Shown here one piece after another: positions 9,529-17,879 of a stretch of 64,000 nucleotides of DNA (position 1 is the first letter of the stretch; each line of letters starts with the position of its first letter). The stretch lies in assembly GCF_026230195.1 (NCBI RefSeq), contig NZ_CP036501.1, forward strand, positions 992,001 through 1,056,000. The letters are read 5' to 3'. The stretch comes from Candidatus Paraluminiphilus aquimaris. Lineage in GTDB: Bacteria > Pseudomonadota > Gammaproteobacteria > Pseudomonadales > Halieaceae. The notes beneath the pieces are model-generated. The model saw nothing but the letters and a program-made list of their open reading frames with translations. It was not told the origin of the DNA and did not search any database. The translations under genes and the position numbers were made by a program.

Positions 9529-9590
9529 CACTTCGGCTCCCGAGCGCGTAAACTCGCAAGCTATTGTGTTGTGCTTAGGGGAGCCTGCGC

Positions 9591-9818
9591 ATGAGAGTGG
9601 AGATAAACCATCCTGCTGCGAACGAGCCGATGCCTGCGCAGATGCGATTGTCGATTTTAAAAGAGCGGCACCGTCGGTTGGACAGGGAGCTGATAGATTT
9701 GCAACTCCAGCCTTTGGCCGATCAACTTCATGTTAGGCGATTAAAGCGGGAAAAGCTGAGGTTGCGCGACGCCATAGAGACTCTGAAGGACGAGCTAATA
9801 CCGGATATCGACGCCTAA
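9591..9818 (+). CDS. YdcH-like DUF465 small protein
   Basis: 75 residues, almost entirely charged helix. The pattern LKERHRRLDRELIDLQ followed by LKREKLRLRDAI is the DUF465/YdcH signature, a short helical hairpin of unknown function. It follows cysQ by 62 bases and its 3' end overlaps the convergent ogt-type gene by four bases. Confidence 0.8.
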   Translation: MRVEINHPAANEPMPAQMRLSILKERHRRLDRELIDLQLQPLADQLHVRRLKREKLRLRDAIETLKDELIPDIDA

Positions 9819-10297
9819 GCGAGTGCGAGGTTGCGCTGATTGCTCTCGTGCGCAAGGAGTAGGCGCTTTACGTTGATCCCACCCGAAAACCCCGTGAGTG
9901 AACCATCGCTGCCCACGACTCTGTGACAGGGAATGAAAATAGGCAGCGGGTTTTTGCCGATAGCCGTGCCGACGGCACGCATTGCTGTGGGTTTGTTTAT
10001 TCCAAATGCGATCGTTTTATAGCTACAGGTTTTACCCCATTCAATGGTGGCGAGTCGTGCCCAAACCTGTTGTTGAAATGCGGTTCCCGTGGGCGTGAGT
10101 GGGACATCAAAGACGTGTAATTGACCGTCAAAGTAAAGCCTTAGTTCTTCTTCAGCCTGATCTAGGATTTTCGAGCGCTTGCTGGACTGTGCGAGCCCGT
10201 GGGTGTGTTGTTCTGGCCAGTTGAGCTCGCTGAGCGCATGGTCGTTGGCGACTAATTGCAGGTACCCAATAGGGCTATCGATAACTTTACTGATCAC
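9815..10297 (-). CDS. ogt: Methylated-DNA--protein-cysteine methyltransferase
   Basis: Suicide repair protein that takes the alkyl group from O6-alkylguanine onto a Cys. The acceptor Cys is residue 124 in FIPCHRVVGSDG; RAVGTAIGKNP upstream is the DNA-binding recognition-helix region. At 160 residues it is a stand-alone Ogt type, without the Ada N-terminal domain. Its start overlaps the stop of the next upstream gene by four bases, forming a two-gene unit. Confidence 0.92.
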   Translation of the reverse strand: MISKVIDSPIGYLQLVANDHALSELNWPEQHTHGLAQSSKRSKILDQAEEELRLYFDGQLHVFDVPLTPTGTAFQQQVWARLATIEWGKTCSYKTIAFGINKPTAMRAVGTAIGKNPLPIFIPCHRVVGSDGSLTGFSGGINVKRLLLAHESNQRNLALA

Positions 10298-10620
10298 GCG
10301 TCATCCCGTTTTCGGTATCTTGGGTGAATGACGAACAAGATGAGGCAAAGGCTAAAGAGCACATACTGCCCCATTGCAACGGCTCCCGCGGAGTCCAGCG
10401 TGGTACCTGTAAAAAAGACGGGCGTACACGCGAGGATTGTTAAGGCGAGGCTGAGTCGCTGGTAGCCAATCAGACCCAGTGCGAGGAGTAAGAAGACAAG
10501 ACCATGAACTGCATTCCCCAAGCTCACCGCATCCAATGCGACAAGCCATAGCCTGCCGATCAGCGCGGCGCCCACCAGCGTGGCCAGGCCCGCCGAGGCG
10601 ATACGGAGTTTCTGGTACAT
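10294..10620 (-). CDS. Small four-helix integral membrane protein, unknown function
   Basis: About 108 residues forming four hydrophobic segments that cover most of the length, and a basic C-terminus (HPRYRKRDDA). ATG 10620 is chosen because GGA lies about six bases upstream; ATG 10626 and a longer start at 10662 are also in frame. No family was recognised. Its coupling to the alkyltransferase gene (4-base overlap) shows co-expression only. Confidence 0.65.
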   Translation of the reverse strand: MYQKLRIASAGLATLVGAALIGRLWLVALDAVSLGNAVHGLVFLLLALGLIGYQRLSLALTILACTPVFFTGTTLDSAGAVAMGQYVLFSLCLILFVIHPRYRKRDDA

Positions 10621-10761
10621 CGTCATTCCATTTTCTTTGGTCTCGCTGAAACGGTATATCATTGGCGCAACATGTCTACGGTATTTAAAAGATCAATTTT
10701 ATGCAGTGTGCGTTCAGTGACCTTTTTTCTTTATGAATTACTATCGCTGTGAGTCTTGCGA

Positions 10762-11643
10762 ATGATGAATGATGGGAGTCAGTTCCTAGATGGTGCTTCG
10801 CTGCAACGAACGTTAGCCGGGCAGTCTCTGCGAGGCGCGGCCGCGAGGGTCGAGGTGGTTGAAAATATTCGATCCACTAACGCAAAACTGATCTTGGAAG
10901 CCGAACGTTCCGATAATCATTTTCTGATTGCTCATCAACAAACGGCGGGAGTGGGTCGACGCGGTGGCGTGTGGCAAAGTCCGCCCTCAGGCAACCTCTA
11001 CCTGTCCTATTGCTTTCACACCCAGCAGCCGCTGTCCGAGGTAGCGCTCATGCCACTCGCCTTTGGCGTTGAAATAGCGCAGGGCATTGAATCGAAATTC
11101 GCGTCTCCACTGAGTCTTAAGTGGCCTAACGATCTATACCTAAGAGGTAAGAAGTGTGGTGGTATGTTGCTGGAGACCAAAGCGCTGGCCAATGAGGTAA
11201 TGGCGGTTGTTGTGGGCGTTGGCATCAATGTTGCCAGTCATCCCGATGAGAAATTGTTGGGTCGTCCGACGACTTGTTTGCAAAGTGAGTGCCAGGAGCC
11301 TATTGCACTCTCTGAGGTTGCGCTGGCCGTAATGAGTGCGATCACCCTTATTTGCGAGCTTCCCCCTGCGGAGGTCTCACAGCGATTAATGCGTCAGTGG
11401 TCAAAGCGTGACTTTCTTCTGGGTCAGCCGGTGGTGGTGTCGCAGGGCTCAGGCGCTGCCGGGACGACGGTACGCGGAGTGGCTCAGGGCATTGCACCCG
11501 ATGGTGGATTGCGAATTGACCTGGGCGACACAACAGAGACTTTTTATGCGGGTGACGTTAGCCTTGGTCATGTCAGCGGTCATGTCAGCGCTCATGTCAG
11601 CGGTCATGTCAGCGGTCATGCCAACGTGCCAGGAAGCGAATAA
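10762..11643 (+). CDS. birA: Biotin--[acetyl-CoA-carboxylase] ligase, no HTH domain, repeat tail
   Basis: Attaches biotin to the carrier subunit AccB through biotinyl-AMP. The ligase domain is complete: VVENIRSTN, GVGRRGGVW (biotin/ATP loop), NLYLSY, LKWPNDLYL and VGVGINV. There is no N-terminal winged helix, so this copy should not act as the biotin repressor. The normal domain end, FYAGDVSL, is followed by about 20 extra residues made of G/A-H-V-S units coded by a 12-bp tandem repeat. ATG 10762 or 10765 is the likely start, although a TTG at 10756 is in frame. birA-coaX-tRNAs-tuf is the usual order in Pseudomonas-like genomes. Confidence 0.9.
   Translation: MMNDGSQFLDGASLQRTLAGQSLRGAAARVEVVENIRSTNAKLILEAERSDNHFLIAHQQTAGVGRRGGVWQSPPSGNLYLSYCFHTQQPLSEVALMPLAFGVEIAQGIESKFASPLSLKWPNDLYLRGKKCGGMLLETKALANEVMAVVVGVGINVASHPDEKLLGRPTTCLQSECQEPIALSEVALAVMSAITLICELPPAEVSQRLMRQWSKRDFLLGQPVVVSQGSGAAGTTVRGVAQGIAPDGGLRIDLGDTTETFYAGDVSLGHVSGHVSAHVSGHVSGHANVPGSE
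11566..11625 (+). repeat. 12-bp tandem repeat inside the 3' end of birA, five units
   Basis: Units at 11566, 11578, 11590, 11602 and 11614. The consensus is GGTCATGTCAGC; unit 3 has one change (GCTCATGTCAGC) and unit 5 has two (GGTCATGCCAAC). Each unit encodes G-H-V-S in frame, so gain or loss of units lengthens or shortens the protein without a frameshift. Confidence 0.97.
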
Positions 11644-11682
11644 ATTGACGGGCAAAAATCGAATGCAACGAACTTCCACACC

Positions 11683-12393
11683 ATGACCATTCTTATCGAT
11701 GTTGGAAATACGGCAATTAAGTGGCAGCTGCGAGAGGCCGAGCAGATCGTCTGCACCGACAAAGGAAACACCGATGAGCTCCTTTCTTGGCTGAACTCGT
11801 TGGCGGATCCCTCCCGTCATTTGGTGGCTGTTTCTTGTGTCCGCGATGATGAGTTTGCTCGAGCGCTAAATGATTCATTGGTAAAAGCAGGCTTTGAGGG
11901 TGTTGCCTTTGCCACAAGTGCCCGTCAATTTGCGGGTGTGACCAACGCCTACAGGGAGCCGTCTTCTTTAGGGGTCGATCGTTGGTTGGCTATTCTCGCC
12001 CTTAAGTCATTCGGTCATGAAAGTGGCATTGTTGTCGATATCGGCACGGCTTGCACAATCGACGTGCTAGAAAACAATCGTCATATGGGTGGCTTTATCT
12101 TGCCCGGGCCGAAGCTCGCCTGTGATGCGCTGGTGGCGAATACGGACAAGATTCGTTTTGTTTCAGAGCCTCCTGCCGCGCTTGCGCCGGGAACCGATAC
12201 GGGCGGCTGTGTGGTCGCCGGTGCATGGCTTACGATCGCCGGAGCGATCAGAGAAATCTCAGCGCAGTACCCACAGGCGCCACTTTACATAACAGGTGGT
12301 GCGGGGCCGACTCTGAGTGATCTTGGTGTGGAAGGGCGCTTGGCGAAGGACCTTGTTTTTGATGGTCTGGATTTTTGGTCAAATGGGGCTTGA
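11683..12393 (+). CDS. coaX: Type III pantothenate kinase
   Basis: First enzyme of coenzyme A synthesis. The 236-residue protein shows the ASKHA-fold motifs of the CoaX family: DVGNTAIKW at the N-terminus, GVDRWLA, DIGTACTID and TGGAG near the C-terminus. The stop codon overlaps the -35 of the tRNA-Thr promoter. Confidence 0.95.
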   Translation: MTILIDVGNTAIKWQLREAEQIVCTDKGNTDELLSWLNSLADPSRHLVAVSCVRDDEFARALNDSLVKAGFEGVAFATSARQFAGVTNAYREPSSLGVDRWLAILALKSFGHESGIVVDIGTACTIDVLENNRHMGGFILPGPKLACDALVANTDKIRFVSEPPAALAPGTDTGGCVVAGAWLTIAGAIREISAQYPQAPLYITGGAGPTLSDLGVEGRLAKDLVFDGLDFWSNGA

Positions 12394-12418
12394 CCTGAGG
12401 CGCCCTCTTGACGATCAT
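12390..12418 (+). promoter_or_regulatory. Putative promoter of tRNA-Thr(TGT)
   Basis: TTGACC at 12390-12395, a 17-base spacer and GATCAT at 12413-12418, followed by GTGCGCCC, a GC-rich discriminator of the kind linked to stringent control. The downstream 13-mer ATGTGCGCCCTTC (12417-12429) recurs exactly before tRNA-Tyr. The -10 box is only a 4/6 match. Confidence 0.5.
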
Positions 12419-12456
12419 GTGCGCCCTTCGAGATGGCAGTGCCGTCTCAACGTCTA

Positions 12457-12532
12457 GCTGGCGTAGCTCAGTAGGTAGAGCATCTGATTTGTAATCAGGC
12501 GGTCGGGGGTTCGATTCCTCTCGCCAGCTCCA
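12457..12532 (+). tRNA. tRNA-Thr (anticodon TGT)
   Basis: Full cloverleaf: acceptor GCTGGCG pairs with CGCCAGC, discriminator T, encoded CCA at 12530-12532. The anticodon loop TTTGTAA gives TGT, which reads ACA/ACG. The T-arm is GGGGGTTCGATTCCTC. Confidence 0.97.
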
Positions 12533-12804
12533 TATTCCCCTTACCACGACATGTGACTTTCGGTTCTATCCGGCGTTTATGTTGTGGTGTGTCGATAAAT
12601 AGCTACCCATTTCGCGATACGCATTTCGCGAATAGAGCGAAGGCTTTTGCCTTTTGGCTTGGCCCGCTTAAGTCCCTCTTGCGCGCGTCTATTGAGCGAC
12701 TCAGTCGTCAGTGGTTTGCGGTGCTGGGCACCGTGTTGAGTCTGAATCTCGATTTCAGCGCGAAACAAAGCCCTGAGTTGGTATTTTGAGGGTAAAATTT
12801 AGTG
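12533..12804. other. 272-base spacer between tRNA-Thr and the tRNA-Tyr promoter
   Basis: No convincing gene. It holds a 10-base direct repeat CATTTCGCGA at 12608-12617 and 12622-12631, the second copy inside the palindrome TTCGCGAA. A short hairpin AAGGC-TTTT-GCCTT followed by TT (12640-12655) could be a weak terminator. A 78-codon open frame at 12553-12789 has no recognisable content. Confidence 0.5.
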
Positions 12805-12833
12805 TTGACACCCTCCCTTGACATCTAGAGAAT
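12805..12833 (+). promoter_or_regulatory. Putative promoter of the tRNA-Tyr-Gly-Thr cluster
   Basis: TTGACA at 12805-12810, a 17-base spacer and GAGAAT at 12828-12833, then GTGCGCCC. This places the start of transcription only a few bases before the mature tRNA-Tyr 5' end at 12846. The spacer contains a second TTGACA at 12818-12823. Confidence 0.55.
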
Positions 12834-12845
12834 GTGCGCCCTTCT

Positions 12846-12929
12846 GGAGGGGTTCCCGAGTGGCCAAAGGGATCAGACTGTAAATCTGACGCGCGAGCTT
12901 CGGTGGTTCGAATCCACCCCCCTCCACCA
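12846..12929 (+). tRNA. tRNA-Tyr (anticodon GTA)
   Basis: Class II tRNA with a long variable arm (around GCGCGAGCTTCG). Acceptor GGAGGGG pairs with CCCCTCC, the discriminator is A and CCA is encoded at 12927-12929. The anticodon loop CTGTAAA gives GTA. Confidence 0.97.
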
Positions 12930-12939
12930 AGGACAGGGT

Positions 12940-13012
12940 AAGACACGCCTTAGCGAGTGTCTTGTGAGTAAAACAGGGGGCTGAACCGGATAAGCCCTGT
13001 CGCGTAAGCGAC
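12940..13012 (+). other. Two hairpins in the tRNA-Tyr to tRNA-Gly spacer
   Basis: AAGACAC (12940-12946) pairs with GTGTCTT (12957-12963) across a 10-base loop. GTCGC (12999-13003) pairs with GCGAC (13008-13012) across a GTAA tetraloop. Neither is followed by a T-run, so processing signals in the polycistronic tRNA transcript are more likely than termination. Confidence 0.45.
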
Positions 13013-13068
13013 GAGCCGTCGTCAGGCGGTTGGCTTTGGGGTTTGACCTCCGTCGGCGGTTAAATGCT

Positions 13069-13142
<74 letters not shown>

Positions 13143-13162
13143 AGTTCCGGCGATGAGTTTTT

Positions 13163-13238
<76 letters not shown>

Positions 13239-13242
13239 ATTT

Positions 13243-13283
13243 GAACAGGCGCCTTAGGTGCTTGTTCGACCGCCCCGGCGGTC
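13243..13283 (+). other. Adjacent hairpins between tRNA-Thr and tuf
   Basis: GAACAGGCGCC (13243-13253) pairs with GGTGCTTGTTC (13257-13267), with two G-T wobbles. Directly after it GACCGCC (13268-13274) pairs with GGCGGTC (13277-13283). No T-run follows, so these may mark cleavage between the tRNA and the tuf mRNA. A TATACT at 13305-13310 could be a tuf -10 box but has no good -35. Confidence 0.4.
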
Positions 13284-13399
13284 AAAGCAGTAGAGGCCAC
13301 GGCCTATACTGAGTGAGGTGCACAGCGGTATGTGTGCTTAATTGAGTAAGGCGCGTTGGCGTCGGGAAATAGTGCGAGATTGACCAGGAGAGGGTCGTA

Positions 13400-14623
13400 A
13401 TGGCAAAAGAAGCATTTGAGCGTAGTAAGCCCCACGTAAACGTGGGAACAATTGGGCACGTTGACCACGGTAAGACAACACTGACTGCAGCGTTGACACG
13501 TGTGTGCTCTGAAGTATTTGGTGGTGAGGCAGTTGCGTTCGACGGTATCGATAACGCACCTGAAGAGCGTGAGCGTGGCATCACGATCGCGACCTCGCAC
13601 GTAGAGTATGAGTCTAACGACCGTCACTACGCACACGTAGATTGCCCCGGACACGCGGACTACGTTAAGAACATGATTACCGGTGCTGCGCAGATGGACG
13701 GCGCGATCTTGGTATGTGGTGCGACTGATGGCCCTATGCCTCAGACTCGTGAGCACATCCTGCTTTCACGTCAGGTAGGTGTTCCTTACATCGTAGTCTT
13801 CCTCAACAAAGCCGATCTTCTTGCTGAAGACTGTGGTGGTGTTGACACGGAAGAATTCGAAGAGATGAAAGAGCTCGTTGAGATGGAGCTCCGTGAGCTT
13901 CTCGATACCTACGAGTTCCCTGGCGATGACACACCCATCATCTGCGGTTCTGCACTGATGGCGCTTAATGGTCAAGATGATAACGATCTCGGCACAACAG
14001 CGGTTAAGACACTAGTGGAAACCCTTGACTCTTACATTCCTGAGCCAGAGCGTGCAATCGATCAGCCATTCCTGATGCCAGTTGAGGACGTATTCTCAAT
14101 TTCAGGTCGCGGTACGGTTGTAACAGGTCGTGTTGAGCGTGGCGTGATCAACGTTGGTGACGAAGTTGAAATCATCGGCATCCGCGAGACAACAAAGACA
14201 ACCTGTACAGGTGTCGAGATGTTCCGCAAGTTGCTCGATCAGGGCCGTGCTGGTGAGAACGTTGGTGTTCTTCTGCGTGGTACTAAGCGTGATGACGTTG
14301 AGCGTGGTCAGGTTCTTTCTATACCTGGTTCAGTTCAGCCTCACACCAAGTTCGAAGCTGAAGTTTATGTACTGTCAAAAGATGAAGGCGGTCGTCACAC
14401 ACCTTTCTTCAAAGGCTATCGTCCACAGTTCTACTTCCGTACAACTGACGTGACAGGTGCTGTTGAGCTGCCAGCTGGCGTTGAAATGGTAATGCCTGGT
14501 GACAACCTGAACTTCGTTGCGACGCTCATTGCGCCAATCGCGATGGAAGAAGGCCTGCGTTTCGCTATCCGTGAGGGTGGTCGAACTGTTGGCGCCGGTG
14601 TTGTTGCGAAAATCATCGAGTAA
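13400..14623 (+). CDS. tuf: Elongation factor Tu
   Basis: GTPase that delivers aminoacyl-tRNA to the ribosome. The 407-residue protein has G1 GHVDHGKT, switch [11 protein letters not shown]4 NKAD and the terminal [15 protein letters not shown]. Between NKAD and LVEMELREL there are about 10 more residues than in E. coli EF-Tu, an acidic loop that includes CGG. Only this tufB-position copy is in the window; the tufA slot after fusA is occupied by other genes. GGAG lies upstream of ATG 13400. Confidence 0.98.
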   Translation: MAKEAFERSKPHVNVGTIGHVDHGKTTLTAALTRVCSEVFGGEAVAFDGIDNAPEERERGITIATSHVEYESNDRHYAHVDCPGHADYVKNMITGAAQMDGAILVCGATDGPMPQTREHILLSRQVGVPYIVVFLNKADLLAEDCGGVDTEEFEEMKELVEMELRELLDTYEFPGDDTPIICGSALMALNGQDDNDLGTTAVKTLVETLDSYIPEPERAIDQPFLMPVEDVFSISGRGTVVTGRVERGVINVGDEVEIIGIRETTKTTCTGVEMFRKLLDQGRAGENVGVLLRGTKRDDVERGQVLSIPGSVQPHTKFEAEVYVLSKDEGGRHTPFFKGYRPQFYFRTTDVTGAVELPAGVEMVMPGDNLNFVATLIAPIAMEEGLRFAIREGGRTVGAGVVAKIIE

Positions 14624-14636
14624 TTGATGAGTCAGT

Positions 14637-14658
14637 GAGGTGCGTTACGACGCACCTC
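14637..14658 (+). other. Perfect 9-bp hairpin after tuf
   Basis: GAGGTGCGT (14637-14645) pairs with ACGCACCTC (14650-14658) around a TACG loop. A second, imperfect stem follows at about 14667-14697 (GCCGGAC...GTTCGGC). There is no T-tract after the first and only TTT after the second, so they could be processing or 3'-end stabilising structures between tuf and tRNA-Trp. Confidence 0.5.
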
Positions 14659-14741
14659 GATATTGAGCCGGACCGTCCTCGCGACGTGTTCGGCTTTGTC
14701 GTCTCTGCCAGTTTGGCCTATGGCGACAGTCGCGATGTGTT

Positions 14742-14817
<76 letters not shown>

Positions 14818-14890
14818 CTTTCATCGGATGGTGAAGTGGCGACGTAATTTTGAAGGGGAGTGAATGATCACCCTCTTGAAGGATTGAAGT

Positions 14891-15250
14891 ATGAGTGAAG
14901 CTGCGAGCAACAAGCTCGATAGCCTAAAATGGGTTTTGGTTGCGCTACTGGTTGGCGCAGGTATCTATGGCAATAGCTACTTTAGTGACGAGTCCCTGCT
15001 GTACCGGGTCATCGGGCTATTGGTGGTTGCCGCAGTCGCGTTGGCCGTAGCGGTAACGACGGCTCGCGGTGATTCAGCCTGGACCATGATTAAGGGTGCG
15101 CGCACAGAAATCCGAAAGGTTATCTGGCCGACGCGTCAGGAGACGACGCAGACAACGATGATCGTGATGGTTTTCGTGGTGGTCTGTGGGTTGTTTTTCT
15201 GGGCGCTCGACAGTTTTCTGGGCTGGCTGTTTTCGTTGCTGTTGGTATAA
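14891..15250 (+). CDS. secE: Preprotein translocase subunit SecE
   Basis: Inner-membrane subunit that clamps SecY. The 119-residue protein has three hydrophobic segments, as in E. coli SecE; the conserved cytoplasmic block EIRKVIWPTRQETTQT precedes the last one. GAAGGA stands upstream of ATG 14891. It leads the secE-nusG pair. Confidence 0.96.
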   Translation: MSEAASNKLDSLKWVLVALLVGAGIYGNSYFSDESLLYRVIGLLVVAAVALAVAVTTARGDSAWTMIKGARTEIRKVIWPTRQETTQTTMIVMVFVVVCGLFFWALDSFLGWLFSLLLV

Positions 15251-15271
15251 GCGCTGAGATAAGGGAAATTC

Positions 15272-15805
15272 ATGGCTTTACGTTGGTATGTAGTTCACGC
15301 CTTTTCTCAGTACGAGAAGAAGGTGGCTGTGGCGCTGAAAGAGCGCATTGATCGCTTTGGTATGCAGGATCGTTTTGGCGAGATTATCGTTCCGACCGAG
15401 GAAGTGATCGAGATGAAGGGCGGACAAAAGCGCAAGAGTGAGCGTAAGTTCTTCCCGGGTTATGTCTTGGTTCAGATGGAGCTCGGCGACGATACATGGC
15501 ACTTAGTGAAGGACACGCCTCGCGTTCTTGGCTTTATTGGTGGCAAGGCCGACAAGCCTGCACCGATTACTGAGGCAGAAGCCAACGCTATCTTGCAGCG
15601 TGTCGAGGCGGGCGTCGATCAGCCCAAGCCCAAAACGGTCTTCGAGCCCGGTGAAATGGTGCGGGTTATTGATGGGCCGTTCAACGACTTCAATGGGGTT
15701 GTTGAAAGTGTGAATTACGAAAAAAGCCGCTTGAACGTGGCTGTTTTGATCTTCGGACGCTCAACGCCCGTAGAGTTGGAATTCGGTCAGGTCGAAAAGG
15801 GCTGA
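15272..15805 (+). CDS. nusG: Transcription termination/antitermination factor NusG
   Basis: Binds RNA polymerase and links it to Rho or to ribosomal S10. The 177-residue protein has an NGN domain beginning [15 protein letters not shown] and a C-terminal KOW domain ([16 protein letters not shown]). Confidence 0.97.
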   Translation: MALRWYVVHAFSQYEKKVAVALKERIDRFGMQDRFGEIIVPTEEVIEMKGGQKRKSERKFFPGYVLVQMELGDDTWHLVKDTPRVLGFIGGKADKPAPITEAEANAILQRVEAGVDQPKPKTVFEPGEMVRVIDGPFNDFNGVVESVNYEKSRLNVAVLIFGRSTPVELEFGQVEKG

Positions 15806-15844
15806 TCAATAGCACCATTTTTGGTGCCAAAGTAACGCCGCTTA

Positions 15845-15890
15845 GCGGCAATGATTGGGGAGCCCGAGCAGTGATGCTGCAACGGCGTTT
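15845..15890 (+). promoter_or_regulatory. Likely L1-binding leader of rplKA
   Basis: The nusG-rplK gap holds GGGGAGCCCGAGCAGTGATG, close to the GAGCC...GATGATGC pattern of the L1 target in the E. coli L11 operon leader, which imitates the L1 site of 23S rRNA. A hairpin GCACCA-TTTT-TGGTGC precedes it at 15812-15827. Known biology: L1 represses rplK-rplA translation. The match is by memory of the motif. Confidence 0.4.
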
Positions 15891-15908
15891 GAACCCAGGA
15901 GTAAAAAC

Positions 15909-16343
15909 ATGGCAAAGAAAATAGACGGCTATATCAAGCTGCAAATCCCTGCCGGGCAGGCAAACCCCTCGCCACCCGTTGGTCCAGCGCTGGGCCAAAA
16001 GGGCGTAAACATCATGGAATTCTGCAAAGCATTTAATGCTGAAACGCAGGGCCTTGAGCCCGGCTTGCCGATTCCCGTTGTGATTACGGTTTATAACGAC
16101 AAGTCATTCACTTTCATCAAGAAGACGCCTCCTGCGTCTGTCTTGTTGAAGAAGATTGCGGGTATCAAGAGCGGTTCTGGTCGTCCTAATACTGAGAAGG
16201 TGGCCAAGGTCACTCGTGCGCAGCTCGAAGAAGTTGCAACTCAGAAGTGGCCAGACCTGACTGCGGCCGATATGGACGCAGCGGTTCGGACCATTGCGGG
16301 TAGTGCCCGCGCCGCAGGCATCGATACAGAGGGAGTTGTTTAA
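15909..16343 (+). CDS. rplK: 50S ribosomal protein L11
   Basis: Binds the GTPase-associated region of 23S rRNA. From ATG 15909 the protein has 144 residues and begins [18 protein letters not shown], matching L11. The frame is open further upstream, but AGGAG just before ATG 15909 and the homology limit fix the start. It contains the Pro-rich [12 protein letters not shown] hinge. Confidence 0.97.
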   Translation: MAKKIDGYIKLQIPAGQANPSPPVGPALGQKGVNIMEFCKAFNAETQGLEPGLPIPVVITVYNDKSFTFIKKTPPASVLLKKIAGIKSGSGRPNTEKVAKVTRAQLEEVATQKWPDLTAADMDAAVRTIAGSARAAGIDTEGVV

Positions 16344-16344
16344 A

Positions 16345-17040
16345 ATGGCGAAGTTATCAAAGCGTGTAAAAGCGTTTCGCGAGCGTGTTGACGCGAACAA
16401 AAGCTACCCCCTCAATGAGGCGATCGCGATTCTAAAGGAAACGGCAACGGCGAAATTTAATGAGTCTGTTGAAATTGCCGTAAACCTAGGGATCGATGCA
16501 CGCAAATCAGACCAAGGTGTTCGAGGCGCGACAACGCTTCCTCACGGCACGGGATCTGAAGTGCGCGTAGCCGTGTTTACTCAAGGCGAAAATGCTGAGA
16601 AGGCCAAGGAAGCGGGTGCTGACCTGGTTGGTATGGAAGAGCTTGCCGATCAAATCAAAGGCGGCATGATGGACTTTGACGTGGTTATTGCCTCTCCTGA
16701 TGCGATGCGTGTTGTTGGTCAGTTGGGCCAGGTACTCGGCCCGCGCGGTCTGATGCCAAACCCAAAGACCGGCACGGTGACGCCTGACATCACAGCGGCA
16801 GTTAAGAACGCGAAGGCGGGCCAGATACGGTTCCGTACTGACAAGAATGGCATCATTCACGGCGGTATCGGCAAGATCGATTTCGACCCTTCAGCGATCG
16901 AGGGAAATCTCGTTGCTGTTTTGGCTGATCTTAAGAAGGCGAAGCCAGCAGCGGCCAAAGGTGTGTACTTTCGTAAAGTGACCCTGTCCACGACTATGGG
17001 TCCTGGCGTCACGATCGATCACGGCGACATCGAATTTTAA
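16345..17040 (+). CDS. rplA: 50S ribosomal protein L1
   Basis: Forms the mobile L1 stalk and represses its own operon. It has 231 residues from ATG 16345 ([11 protein letters not shown]), directly after the rplK stop. The signature [15 protein letters not shown] is present. An upstream in-frame start would overlap rplK and is not supported by homology. Confidence 0.97.
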   Translation: MAKLSKRVKAFRERVDANKSYPLNEAIAILKETATAKFNESVEIAVNLGIDARKSDQGVRGATTLPHGTGSEVRVAVFTQGENAEKAKEAGADLVGMEELADQIKGGMMDFDVVIASPDAMRVVGQLGQVLGPRGLMPNPKTGTVTPDITAAVKNAKAGQIRFRTDKNGIIHGGIGKIDFDPSAIEGNLVAVLADLKKAKPAAAKGVYFRKVTLSTTMGPGVTIDHGDIEF

Positions 17041-17149
17041 TGAATAGGAATTGGCTCCGGGCTTGCCCGGGGCTTGCTTGCCGTTGTTCGGTGGGCACGG
17101 GATGCAGAAGTTGGGCATTCCACTTTGAAGTCTTAAGCAGAGTGTGTGG

Positions 17150-17312
17150 GCGCAGCCCCTAGCAGGACGCAGGACTATCAAAGACCGTAGGGGGAGGCAC
17201 AGTCTCCTTAAAAGAAGCCGGTATTGGTTCGACCTACGCAGATGGTGAATACGTTCACCTAGGGTGGTCATAGCAGTGTTATGGCCTTGGCATAAACCAT
17301 AGGAGTAGATCC
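17150..17312 (+). promoter_or_regulatory. L10 (rplJL) mRNA leader, autoregulatory
   Basis: The 272-base gap before rplJ contains GGACTATCAAAGACCGTAGG at about 17171-17190 and a second paired region around 17232-17263. This resembles the E. coli rplJ leader, where the L10(L12)4 complex binds a kink-turn and shuts off rplJ/rplL translation. No clear promoter was found in the gap. Confidence 0.6.
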
Positions 17313-17843
17313 GTGGCAATTGGACTCGAAGAGAAGAAAGCGATCGTCGCTGAAGTCAACGAGACAGCGGCCAGTGCTTTGTCACTCGTAATTGCTGACG
17401 CCCGCGGCGTAGCATCGAATGACATGACGGCTCTCCGCGCCACCGCTCGCGAGAATCAGATTCAGTTACGTGTTGTTCGCAACACGCTCGCAAAGCGTGC
17501 ATTGGAAGGTACTGACTACGAATGCGTCAATGACACATTGGTAGGTCCTTCTATCTTTGGATTTTCAATGGAAGATCCAGGTGCAGCGGCTCGGTTGTTC
17601 AAAGATTTCGCCAAAGATAATGGTGAATTCGAAGTCAAAGCATTGTCCGTTAGCGGTAAGTTGCTGGGTGCAGATCAGCTCGACGTGTTGGCGAAACTGC
17701 CAACCCGTGAGCAAGCACTCGCAACGTTGATGAGCGTTATGCAAGCGCCTGTCGGCAAGCTTGTTCGTACGATGAATGAAGTACCAAGCAAGCTCGTTCG
17801 TACAGTAGCAGCGGTTCGTGATCAGAAAGAGCAATCCGCGTAA
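17313..17843 (+). CDS. rplJ: 50S ribosomal protein L10
   Basis: Base of the L7/L12 stalk. The 176-residue protein starts at GTG 17313 after AGGAG and begins [15 protein letters not shown]. The [14 protein letters not shown] block is typical, and the C-terminal helix is where L12 dimers bind. Confidence 0.97.
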   Translation: MAIGLEEKKAIVAEVNETAASALSLVIADARGVASNDMTALRATARENQIQLRVVRNTLAKRALEGTDYECVNDTLVGPSIFGFSMEDPGAAARLFKDFAKDNGEFEVKALSVSGKLLGADQLDVLAKLPTREQALATLMSVMQAPVGKLVRTMNEVPSKLVRTVAAVRDQKEQSA

Positions 17844-17879
17844 GCGAATGCTCGACTACACATTTTAGGAGAGATAAAC

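Noticed and set aside
11449..11820. Minus-strand open frame with Met-Thr-Ala-Asp repeats
   Set aside because: It is the antisense reading of the 12-bp repeat in birA and overlaps birA and coaX; no start signal or homology.
12553..12789. 78-codon open frame in the tRNA spacer
   Set aside because: No recognised motif, no ribosome binding site, and an equally long frame exists on the other strand.
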